From positions 7,934,160 through 7,998,159 of the forward strand of contig CM035171.1 in assembly GCA_020205615.1 (NCBI GenBank): a stretch of DNA of 64,000 bases, in the 5' to 3' direction. The position numbers and the translations under genes were made by a program. Origin of the DNA: Panax quinquefolius (Eukaryota > Streptophyta > Magnoliopsida > Apiales > Araliaceae). How positions within the stretch are numbered: position 1 is the stretch's first letter; each line of letters starts with the position of its first letter. A model generated the notes under the pieces. It saw only the letters and a program-made list of their open reading frames with translations, did not search any database and was not told the DNA's origin. This document shows positions 1 to 10,808 of this stretch, piece by piece.

Positions 1-1767
1 CCACGTCCTTTCGATGAAGATCGGCATAACTCTTTTATCGATTTTGTGAGGTTATTATACGTTGTCGGATCGTTTGAATCTTTTCCGTAGTCATACGTAC
101 CAACTCCGGTCCCAACAACGTTGCTTCACCCACCTCATCGTCCAAAGATATCTTTGAGAACGACACTTTCTTCCATACAACGCTTGAATGGAGCCATGCC
201 AATACTTGCTTGATAACTGTTGTTGTAGGAAAACTCCACCAATGGTAAGAACTTGTCCCAACTCCCTTGAAATCAAGGACACGAGTCTTAATAGATCTTC
301 AAGAGTTTGAATAGTCCTCTCCATTGTCCGTCCGTCGAGGATGATATCTTAGAAGCTAAATCGTGAAATCTGTGCCCATAGCTTTTTGCAAACTAACCCA
401 AAATCGTGAAGTGAATCTTGGGTCTCGATCGAAAACTATGGATACCGGCATACCATGCGATCTTACAATCTCGTTTATGTACATCTGAGCAAGACATTCA
501 AGTGTATAAGTTTCTCGCGTATCGGTAAGAAATGAGCGGACTTGGTCAATCTATCAACAATGACCCAAATCGCATCAATGCCTTGAGAAACCTTAGGAAG
601 GCCGTGCGAAATCCATGGTAATGTGCTCCACTTCCATTCTGGAATTTCAAGTGGTTCTGATGGACCTTTTGGTACTTGATGCTCGCTTTAACTTCGACGA
701 CAAGTTAGACACCTTAAGATAAACAGTGCTATCTCTCTCTTCATATTGCTCCACCAAAATGTATGACGAATATCATGATACATTTTGGTACACCCAGATG
801 GATTGCAAATGGTGTGTTGTGCGCCTCCATCATGATATTATACTTTAAATCGTGTCGTTAAGAACACAAAGTGCGGAGTTGACTCGAAGTATTCCTTCTT
901 CATCGATTCTTGCTTCCCAGGCATGCACCTTCTTGCACTTTCTTCCTCATACGCATCGACTCCAGTGTCGTAGCTTGGCGACTTTAACTTTATCGATTAA
1001 AATCGGTTTTACTCAGTATACTCGCTATCATCACATCGTCCCCAGAGTCTTTAACTCTATCTCCATCCTTTGCAAGTCACACAAAATGGGCCTTTGCGTT
1101 GACAATATCGCTTTTCATACTTGCATACGATCTTCTTTCGATCGTCGCCGCCACCACGTTAAGCTTTCCGGGATGGTATTGGATGGTATGATTATAATCT
1201 TTCAACAATTCTAGCCAACGTCGTTGTCGCATGTTGAGTTCCTTTTGAGTGAAGAAATATTTGAGGCTTTTATGATCCGTAAAGATATCCACTTTCTCCC
1301 CATACAAGTAATGCCTCCAAATTTTAAGTGCAAAAACAACATTTGCTTACTCTGAGATCATGAGTAGGATAATTCCTCTCATATTCTTTGAGTTGTCATG
1401 AGAGCATAAAGCTATTACTTTTCCATGTTGCATGAGAACATATCCCAACCCTTTGCCCGAAGCATCATTTGTAGATGACAAATCCCTCGAACCGGATGGT
1501 ATTGTCGAACAGTCTTTGAAATAAGTCTCTCTTAAATTCTTGAAAACTCTTCTCACATTCTTCGCTCCAACCGAACTTTGTATCTTTCTCGAGTCAATTT
1601 GAGTCGATGGAGTAGCGATTCGAGAAAATCCTTCAATGAATCTCCGATAATAACCAATTAAACCGAGAAAGCTACGTGCCTTGATCATTTGATTTAGGTT
1701 GTTCCCGACTTTGAATAACCTTCAATCTTTCTTTGGGTCAACAGATATTCCATGACTTGATACCGTG
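1..1767 (-). pseudogene. Ty3/gypsy pol, distal part: end of RT, RNase H, integrase (element W)
   Basis: Read on the minus strand this is the downstream half of a gypsy polyprotein. From right to left there is the end of reverse transcriptase (FLGLIGYYRRFIEGFSRIA near 1690-1620), RNase H ([18 protein letters not shown] near 1290-1235), the integrase HHCC zinc region (EAHNTPFAIH near 830-800), and the integrase core. The core has [14 protein letters not shown] near 575-535, DRDPRFTSRFW near 440-400 and an HP..TDG..E region near 345-310. [14 protein letters not shown] sequence follows near 185-160. Many stops and frameshifts break it, so it cannot make one protein. The domain order RT-RH-INT defines Ty3/gypsy, and the wording resembles Tekay/Del-type chromoviruses. 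A chromodomain would lie left of the window, so that is not proven. The RT stops at 1767 exactly where element X begins and resumes at 20161, so this is one half of a split element. Confidence 0.9.
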
Positions 1768-2464
1768 TGTGACACCCCCAAAATAGGTATACATCACCTA
1801 TTACGAGAGTTGTCAATACATGGTGCAAAACAACTACAACTTTATTATTACAACAATGAAACTGTGAGTTTGAATACAAATATTATCTTACAGGATAATA
1901 TCTATACTCAAATAAATCCTCATCACATTTATTGATACATTATTTTACAAAAATGGTGAGGACTACTAAACAATCTTTTCTAAAACCTTCATTCCATACC
2001 CCAGGCTAAATACTTCGCTATATTCTCGCCTCCCCGAAAAAATGGAACAAAAGGAAAAGGGTGAGCTCAACTAGCTCGATGAGGAATATTATGACTAAAG
2101 ATAAATAAATTATCAATAGTCTTCATCGAGTAATAAATCGATTTAGAACATATGGTAGATGATAAAACTTTTCAACCATAGTTGCGGTGAACGAGCGATC
2201 CATTAAAAAGAGTCAAATAGACTATATAAAGTCTATTGTCTTCTCCCGTTAAAAGTCCACCAACAATATTTTATCCTCATAACATCAATCAACAGTTCCT
2301 TTCCACAATCATATGAATAACTCATAATCATAATTGTGATTCTAAATTTCTCTTCTCATCCGGACGAAGATAATTTTCATCACACATCTTTACACGAAAC
2401 ATCAAATATCATGGTTATACCAAATCACGCTTCTTGTTCATAATCATACTAATAAACTCATCTT

Positions 2465-2660
2465 TTTTACTACGGGCAAAGATATTCATCAACAGATTCA
2501 TCTTTACACTAAAGGTGCTAAAGATATTCAACAACGAGTCATCTTTGCATTACGAGCCAAAGATATTCATCAATAATTCATCTTTTTGCACTTTCACAAT
2601 TTAAGATATTCATCAACAAGTCATCTTTGCACTACGAGCCAAAGATATTCATACATCAAA
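2465..2660. repeat. About 40-bp minisatellite in the X LTR
   Basis: There are four to five imperfect copies of a unit of roughly 40 bp built on CATCTTTGCACTACGAGCC followed by AAAGATATTCATCAAC. A second run of the same unit lies at about 3260-3480, and the copy of this run in the right-hand LTR is at 17405-17620. The units differ by small indels. It lies in the LTR part upstream (minus sense) of the LTR end, so it is LTR structure and not coding. Confidence 0.75.
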
Positions 2661-3259
2661 GAAATACATAATCATTTTAGAAGTTATATAACAATAATTA
2701 TTGTGGCGCCCCCCAAAATAGGTATACCTGACACCCATTACGAGTCGCCAAATACATGGTACAAAAAGCAAACTACAACTTCAATAATACAAATGTCGTG
2801 TGAAATACGACAATATATATCTAATGAGTTTAAATATAATATTATCTTCTACAGACAATATCCACATGCAAATAAATCCCCATCATAATTATTGATTCAT
2901 TATTTTACAAAAATGGTGAGGACTACTAAACAACTCTCTCTAGAACCTTCATTCCATACCCAAGACTAGTACTGCTACATTCTCGCCTCTGAGAAGAAAA
3001 ATGGAACAACAAGGAAAAGGGTGAGCTCAACTAGCCCAATAAAGAATATTATGACTAAGATAATATACAACAAATTATCGTTAGTCTTCAACAGAGGAAA
3101 TCGATAGAATCTGATGACAACAAGTTTGGATCAATATTAGCGATGGAAATAATAATTCATAGAAGAGTTACGTGAGAATGAAATCTACTATAATCTATGA
3201 ATTTAACGATCCATCATCAATATTTTATCCTGTAACAACATCAATCAATACACATCCGG

Positions 3260-3480
3260 AATCAAATATTCATCTTTTTACACTACTGAGCGAAAGATAT
3301 TCATCGATTAATCGTGTTCATTTAAACACTGCTCATCTTTGCACTACTGAGCCCAAAAGATATTAATCAATCGATCGTGTTAATCTCAACACTGCTCATC
3401 TTTTGCACTACACTACTGGGCCAAGATATTCTTGAAAATCATTCATCTTTGCACTACTGAGGCCAAAGATATTCAATAAT
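3260..3480. repeat. Second run of the about 40-bp minisatellite
   Basis: The same CATCTTT(T)GCACTACTGAG / CAAAGATATTCATC unit as at 2465-2660 appears in four or five degenerate copies. It lies downstream of the second LTR-like left end at 2702, so the array belongs to both LTR-like parts of the composite. Confidence 0.65.
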
Positions 3481-3717
3481 ATCATCATTTAAGGTGAGGA
3501 TGATGAAAATATTTTTAAAAAAGCGAATCCGTGAAACAAAATGACAAGGATTAAGGATTAAGGATTAGTACTTGGTTTTATCCACGCCCAAAAATACCTC
3601 AAAAATAATCATAGTGGTGTAAAATTCAAGAATGATCAAAACATGGATACAATCGAGTTAGAATCCGAATAAATATTTTGGACAAAAAGAAGAAATTTTA
3701 TTTTTTCGATTGAATAG

Positions 3718-3925
3718 TCACAGTATCGTGAATAGTCTTGAGTATCGTGAATAGTGTCGTATCACGAATAGTAACTCAGACACCAAAAGATAGAAATTCC
3801 ACAAAAACATCTTCACGCTTACGTGAATAGTACTCGTGAATAAGTAACTCGTGAATAGTAACTTCATGAATAGTAACTTCGTGAATAGTAACTCATGAAT
3901 AGTAACCCATGAATAGTAACTCCGA
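3718..3925. repeat. Short-unit array, GTGAATAGTAACTC type
   Basis: This is a run of degenerate 14-17-bp units of the form CGTGAATAGTAACT. The same array recurs at 7825-7970 and 19985-20115 in the other X-type LTR segments. In inverse wording (GGTAATTACTATTCAC) it appears at 24425-24575 in the W 5' LTR. It is LTR-internal satellite-like sequence. Confidence 0.75.
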
Positions 3926-6900
3926 TATGAAAAAGTTCCAAATTTGATAAAAACTTGGATCAACATTTCAACATAATGATATTGAAGAAATAATATCATT
4001 CTGAAAAAATAATATCCCTTACCTCGAAAGATTAGTACTTAAAAGTGAAACAGGATATAAAGCATGACTTGAACTTGCACAGTATAGCAACACTCAAAGT
4101 ATACTCACAAGAATATGCTCAAAATATCGAGAGAGAAATAGAAAACTTGAGTTTACGGTGTGATTTTCAATTCTAACCTAAGCACCTTATTTATAGGAAA
4201 ATCTTTAGAACACCAAAGCGAAAAATTTAATAATAATATAATTAAACAAATTCAAGCCCACCTTAGACCAACTGAATTCAGCACATTTGTATCACATGTG
4301 GGATTGCAAAAACGTTTTCTTAAATAAAACAATTAAAACTTCCAAAATTAATTATTTGAACTTCAAAACTTGAGCTTCAATAATTCATAATAAATAGCCC
4401 TTTCATCGGAAAATTGAATCTCACGAGTTTTTATAGGAAATTCAATTCTCTACAACTTTGCGGAAGAAAGTTTTTTCCAAATTCCAAACATAAATCGTAA
4501 TCAAATCCACAAACGAAGCGATTTTACAGTATAATCAAATTTCATCGATAAATGGGGTCCACCGACATGTTTAACATGTTTTAAACATTTATTGCAACAA
4601 AAATACTCTTCCTCCTCGTATACTCATATATCCCACATTCGTTGTAAAAATATCACCGTTAATATATTATTAAAATAATATATTTAAATGAATTATTTTA
4701 TCGTAAAAAGATAAAATATTAATTTTCAACAATTGTCATTTTAAAAATTTTCTCCATCTATATCCACATAAAATCAATATTTTCCTCATCATATAAATCA
4801 ATAATTAATTATTCATAAATAATATTACGAATCACAATATTGTGTGACAACCAGTGCGCCTCAGGGAAGAGGGTGCTTTCCATAAGAATTTCTTCTTCTT
4901 GGCGCCTGCAGATTAGGTGACCAAACCTCTCCTTGAGAGAACTTTCTAGACATTGCTAATAATGTTATCTAATAATATTATTCGGATAATATAATTATTG
5001 CTTCGATAATGAAAATCTTTGTATAATGACAATTATTGAAACAACAACAATATAAAATATCAACGCTATGACAATTATTGAATCAATAAAATAAAATCTT
5101 TGAGCGATAATTATCGTAACCATTATTGAGTAGTGCCTTCTTACGTAAGAATCAATAATTGGTGCAATCTGGTGTCTGTTGCTTTCAACAATGCGATATT
5201 AGTGTGTTTTAACCACGGGTATTCCAACAACAACTTATATTTGTCGTTTTCTTCATCCAATCGCTTTTTAGTTATGGGGCCCACACATGGTCGCTACCGT
5301 CGTGCGAATATTCTGAAGACATGCATGAATATTCCACGACCAAACGAATATTCCCGACGATAATGTATATTTTATAACCACTTGCTTATTTTGAAATATT
5401 TATGTATTTAACCCTTAACTATCCACATTAATCAAATCAACCCTTACTATTTCAAAATAATAAATAAAGAAAATTCCTTTTATTTAAAAATTTGAGGTCT
5501 TCTGATTATAACCATGTTGATCGATTCACCTTTGCACTTAAGCTAAAAATATTCAATGTAAATTCATGATTAGTCATGATCATACCAAACAACAATTCAA
5601 CTTTTGCACTCTTGGCGAAAGAGAACCTATGGTCACGATCATACCAATAATCTACCCATCTTTACACTCAAGTCGAAGAAAATATTATCATTAGGGTTAT
5701 AAGAATGTTATATAAGAATAATATAATCAAAACATAGTTTTAATTTCAAGAGTAAGATTCATAAATCAACGATAATTTGGTCAAAGATGAAACCAATTTG
5801 TCATGAATAGTACCCGTATTTGTACACATAGTCTATCATCGTCGTAAGTAACCTCGACACGAAAAGATAAAGTTTCATAATAAAATTCATATCCATATTT
5901 ATAACACCTTAATACAAATGTTATAAATCACTTAGAAATCTCATAATCTAATATTATTAATATTACAATAATATTTTAATCATTTCTAAAATTTATAAAC
6001 AATTTAATTAAATTGTTTACACTTTACTAATTAATGCATTTAATCATCATAAAATGTCTAACTCATAAGATTTCATCACCAATAACCAAAACCCTCATCA
6101 AAAATCTTCATATACCTCATATATGATTCTCAAGCCATAAAATCATATTTTCCAATTTTCTTACTTCACATAACATATTTAATTCATTTATTCATAACTA
6201 GAATATTTTCATGAAAAATACCAAATCAGTTCCAAAAATATTTCTTTTCTGGGATTTAGCATAACATAGTTCCATATTGAACATATATTTTTCTCTAAAT
6301 TTTAAAAATTCATTTACTATTTTTCAAATGGCCAAAACCACCGAATATTTAAACATTTATCATAAATTATACTTTTATCCAAAAATTCTAAAATTTACAC
6401 GGTATATTGATATTATATAGATGTACTCCCAATAAAAATTTCATCAATTTTGGAGTTAATCACAAGGAGTTATAAGTGGTTACTTTTAAAATAGTATTTT
6501 CTCATAAAATCCATAACTCCTAATCTATACATCCAAGAATCACCATTTTTGGACACAATCTACAAAACTCATCAAAATATCATTTTAAATTTTTCCAGAA
6601 TTTTTGAAGGTCCGAAAAAATACAAAACTGAAAAACATAATCACCCTTAAAATCTCTTACTATCCCTTACCTCAAAAAGCGATCTTGATTGGAATAACTT
6701 TTGAATCGAACTTGCATCGTATAGCAATACTCAAAGTATACTCAAAATACTCACAAGAATACGCTCGATAATATAGAGAGAAAAACTTGATTTACGGTGT
6801 GATTTTCAATTCTAACCTAAGCACCTTATTTATAGGAAAATACTTGTAACACCAAAGCGAGAAAAATTTAATAAATTATTAATATAATAAATTTGAATTC

Positions 6901-7824
6901 CTCATACCACTTTTTTTTTGTTCAAACTTCAGCAACACAAGTATCTCACCTTACAAAACTTACAAAAACGTTTTTCATAATTAATTAATTTAAAACTCCA
7001 AAAAATAATAATTAATTAATCCGGAACTTTAATAATTCATAATAAATAGGCCTTTTGTCAGAAAATTTGAATCTCGCGAGTTTATATAGGAAATTCAATT
7101 CTCTACAACTTTGCAGAAGAAAGTTTTTTCAAATTCCAAACAGAATTGACCAAATCCACAAACTGGGACGATTTTACGATTACATAATCAAATTTCGAAT
7201 CAAGAAATGGGGTCCACCGACATGTTTAACATGTTTTAAACATTTATTGCAACAAAAATACTCTTCCTCCTCGTATACTCATATATCCCACATTCGTTGT
7301 AAAAATATCACCATTATTATATTATTAAAATATATTAATATATTAATATATTTAAATGAATTATTTTATCAGAAAAAGATAAAATTTAAATTTTCAACAA
7401 TTTTTACATTAAAAATTTTCTCCATCTATGTCCATATAAAATAGATATTTTCCTCATCATAAAAATCAATAATTAATTATTCACAAATAATATTACATAA
7501 TCACAATATCGACAACCAGTACATTCCCAGGAAGAGGGGCTTTCGATAAAAATTTCTCCTTCTTTGGCGCAGCAATTAGGTGACCAAACCTCTCCTTAGA
7601 CAAAACTTTCTAGGCATTGCCAATAATGTTATCCAATAATATTATTCAGATAATATGAATTATTGCTCAGATAATGGAAAATATTGTGCTTGTAACAATT
7701 ATTGAAACAACATAATATAAAATATCAGCGTAGCAATTATTGAATCAATAAAATAAAATATTGAGCAATAATTCTTTGTAACAATTATTGAGTAATGCCT
7801 TCTACGAAAAAAATTATCGCTCTT

Positions 7825-7970
7825 CATGAATAGTACTTTCGTGAATAATAGTAACTCGTGAATAAGTAACTAATGAATAGTAACTCATGAATAGTAACTC
7901 GTGAATAAGTAACTCGTGAATAGTAACTCGTGAATAGTAACTCATGAATAGTAACTCATGAATAGTAATT
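7825..7970. repeat. Short-unit array, GTGAATAGTAACTC type, second run in X
   Basis: About nine units of TGAATAGTAACTCG or TGAATAGTAACTCA run almost up to the right end of the LTR. In element (minus) sense the array lies just inside the LTR start, in the U3 portion. It matches the array at 19985-20115 of the partner LTR. Confidence 0.75.
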
Positions 7971-8013
7971 AAAAAATTGAATACTTTTATTTCATAAAAT
8001 TAGAGGTCTTACA

Positions 8014-8347
8014 ATCTCCCTCCTTATGAAATTTAAGTCCTCGAAATTTACGTTACACAGTATTTCAAAGAGTTGAGAATACCTTGCTTTCATTTCGATT
8101 CCATCTTTCCTGTCATCATGATTTCTCTATTGCTCATCTCCTGTATTTGAGGATATCATTCTAGAATACGACTTCAAAACAAGGGTTAATTTAACAAATT
8201 AGCATATCATATCACATAATTTTCCGATATTATGACTGACCAACAAATAAGCTTAGGTAGGACACACTAGCGAAGGATTTACTCATCTCTCCCTCATAGT
8301 TCTAATCCGATCTCTTGCCGAGATCATATCCTAAGCTACGATACCAA
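8014..8347 (-). mobile_element. Internal region of element X, only 334 bp, with PPT and PBS
   Basis: In minus sense the right end (about 8346-8334) reads TTGGTATCGTAGCTTAGGA. This is a primer binding site of the TGGTATC... initiator tRNA-Met type, immediately after the LTR end at 8348. The left end (8028-8014) reads CATAAGGAGGGAGAT, a polypurine tract immediately before the LTR start. Only about 300 bp of non-coding sequence lies between, partly similar to the gag leader of element W (compare 22540-22720). Both replication signals are present but there is no gag or pol, so X is a non-autonomous element that would depend on proteins of a relative such as W. Confidence 0.75.
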
Positions 8348-8409
8348 TGTGACACCCCAAAATAGGTATACATCACCTATTATACGGGTTGTCGTCGTGA
8401 GTCTGAAAG
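8348..8409 (-). mobile_element. Left stub of the X right-hand (5') LTR
   Basis: The stub opens TGTGACACCCCAAAATAGG and continues with ATACATCACCTATTA, matching the LTR start at 1768. It breaks off after about 50-60 bp where element Z begins. The sequence resumes at 16773 with AGAAACAACTACAAC, which matches the X LTR near 1825. The two pieces are therefore one LTR split by Z. Confidence 0.75.
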
Positions 8410-10808
8410 CGTGGCGCCCCCAAAATTAGGTATCGTCACCCGTCTTGGGTCGCCACTTACATGGTACATAAATTCAAATACAACTTACTAATATAAGCGT
8501 AGGTGTACTGTCGACATAAAAAGCGTGAGTTTGAATACAAATATTGTCTATTAGATATTATACAAACTCAAAAGGAGTCCTCATTACAACTATTATCCTT
8601 TATTTCACGAGAATAGTGAGGGACTACTAATGCTATCCTCTGGACCATTACTTACGTTCCCAGACTTCGTCCCGGCTATGTTCTCATTTCACGAAGAAAA
8701 CGGTGAAAGAAAGGGTGAGCTCAACTAGCCCGATAAGAAATATTATGACTAAGATAATGCGAATAAATTATCATTAGCCTTCAACAGTGTTAAACCGATA
8801 AAATACAATAAACAACCGGTTTAAGCTGCGGTGGAATAAGCAATCCATTAAAAGAGTCAAGTAGAGAATAAAGTCTACTATCTTTTAGGTTTTAAAGGTT
8901 TTCATCAATTTTTATCATTTGAGACTCGACAATAAATAAACCACCACATCTAATCATCCACGTACCACGGTCGAGGATTTTCATCAAGTTATCAATGGTC
9001 AAGCGACTATCTAAGAATCACCCACGGTCATAATCATACCAAAAACTATCCATCATTGCATTACAGACCCTTTGAGGACTTTTGTCACATCATTTATATC
9101 AAGTCGTGATTATCTTAGAATGATCCTGGTCATAATCATACTAAGTTCATCTATGCGTAAGCGAAGATAACATAATATAACATGAGGATGATGACAATGA
9201 CATAATAATTCAATAAAACAAGTTCAAAATTATTTAATCCATGAATTATTAACGTCCAATTGTCAACATAATCTTTGTTTAAGTGAAGTAAAATTCAAGA
9301 ATGATCGGAAGAATATTTCCGTGAAAAGATCTTTGGATGAAACGCAAATATCGAGGATATTCTACTAATTTCATGGAGTATAAGTCAAAGTTTTAACCAA
9401 CCGGGTATAATAAAGAATGGAATAACAAAAGAAATCACCATGCATGCGGTGCTTGCATAGACGAGTTATTCAAATGAATAATAATAACGGAACGGTCGGG
9501 TGAAATTCACACAAGCGGGATGTTCCAACAGAATAATAATAAAGATGGAACGGATCCGGTGTAAAACACGATAGGATATTCCAATGAGAATGATAAAGAT
9601 TTTAACCAGGTCGGTGTAAAACACCTGCGACGGGATGTTCCAACGAGAATAATAAAAAGCGGAACCGGTCCGGTGTAAAACACACGCAGGATGTTCCAAC
9701 GAGAATAATAGAAGAATGTCACCAAGTATAGGGTAAACGCATTATCTGAGTTATTCCAATGAATAAATAAGAATGGAATAACATAAGGATTTCACCAAGT
9801 ATAGGATATCGCATATACGAGTTATATGTATAGGGTATATCACTTTTACGAGTTATTCAACGAATAATAGTGAATGGAATAATGAAGTTCTCTTCAAGAA
9901 GAAAAGAATAACACCCTTACTGTAAAAAGAACCTAATATAGAAGTAGTGAAGTAGCGAGAATACTCTTCTTCTTTCTATTTTTCTCTCTATAAACTTCTC
10001 TCTATAATTTCTCTCTCTAGAGTTTGAATGAATTAAATAAGAAAATAATGAAGAATGAGCTTATTTATAGGAAAATGGAATGCATAAGTAACTAATCCAT
10101 GAGCGGTCCAGATTGATTTACTTTAATCGATGGTCCATATTTAAAGAAAAATCTTTTAAATAAAATATAATATATTCTATTTATATAAAAATATTTTACT
10201 ATGCAAAACACTATGCAACACTATCAAAACACTATGCAACACTATATATAATAAAATATAATATATTATATTTATAGAATAACTTTAATAAAGTATTCTA
10301 TTTTATATAAAAGATGTTTACATTTTATTACGTTAATAATCTGAATAAAACAAAACGTCATTATCGCTTATAATAATTCATATTATTAATCGACAATGAT
10401 AATAGAATCAAACCGAGTGACTTCTCACATAAGCATCGATAATCAATACTGTAGTGCTTCTTATGCAACCACACGCATATTCTTGTACTTTTACTACTAA
10501 GAGTAGTTCAACAATAACCACGGTAAAACTTCCGCCGTTATTTCAATAAAATATTTTTTCGTTTTTCGATCAATCCAATGATAATTACATTATGGGGGTC
10601 CACCAATGATTGAGTAGTTGTCATGCGAATATTCCTCGCTAAACCAAATATTCCCAGACCAATCGAATATAATATAACCACTTGCATACTTTTGCAAAAT
10701 TTATAAATACTACCCACAACTATAATATTATCTTAAATTCACACCATAATATTAAAAATTATTTTGACAAAATTTAAATCTTTATTGATAAAATCACGGG
10801 GTCTCACA
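8410..10808 (-). mobile_element. Left (3') LTR of element Z, 2.4 kb
   Basis: The left end is (T)GTGGCGCCCCCAAAATTAGG with its first base changed. The right end is GGGGTCTCACA. It is followed at 10809 by the polypurine tract (minus sense AAGGAGGGAGAT). It aligns through its whole length with 14359-16772, the partner LTR, and with the same family at 22728-25254 and 50854-53213. A TATA-type box in minus sense (CCTATAAATAAGC) lies near 10055-10068, marking the U3/R boundary. It contains the 55-60-bp GGATGTTCCAAC array at 9470-9720. Confidence 0.85.
9470..9720. repeat. 55-60-bp minisatellite (GGATGTTCCAAC unit) in the Z LTR
   Basis: There are about four copies of a unit GGATGTTCCAAC-GAGAATAATAA-...-GGAACCGGTCCGGTG-TAAAACAC. 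The array recurs at 15425-15690, 23830-24040 and 51955-52215 in the other LTRs of the family. Open frames over it give repeating peptides in two frames, which is the signature of a tandem array and not of a protein. Copies differ mainly at the CCGG and CG positions. Confidence 0.8.

Larger units (their letters stand above)
1768..8013 (-). mobile_element. Left (3') LTR of nested element X, composite, about 6.2 kb
   Basis: It starts with TGTGACACCCCC directly after broken RT sequence and ends with GGTCTTACA directly before a polypurine tract (minus sense). Those are the two LTR ends of this family, so the element reads on the minus strand. It is composite. A second LTR-type left end (TGTGGCGCCCCC) starts at 2702. 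The leader segment that ends in CCTATAAATAAGG in minus sense occurs twice, near 4060-4200 and 6700-6840. An LTR-end-like GAGGTCTT lies at about 5500. The first 60 bp plus 1827-3096 and 5863-8013 reappear at 8348-8409 and 16773-20160, which identifies the partner LTR. The partner lacks about 2.8 kb present here. No protein is encoded. The short open frames are chance frames in AT-rich or repetitive sequence. Confidence 0.75.

Noticed and set aside
7055..7444. 129-codon plus-strand frame, repeated in part at 19228-19522
   Set aside because: It lies in the two X LTR copies, in sequence shared by all LTRs of the subfamily. It resembles no protein, and the second copy is broken in a different place.
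9466..9725. Two overlapping minus-strand frames of 72-77 codons with repeating peptides
   Set aside because: They lie exactly over the 55-60-bp LTR minisatellite and repeat in more than one frame, so they are not genes. The same holds for 15331-15696 and 51960-52235.
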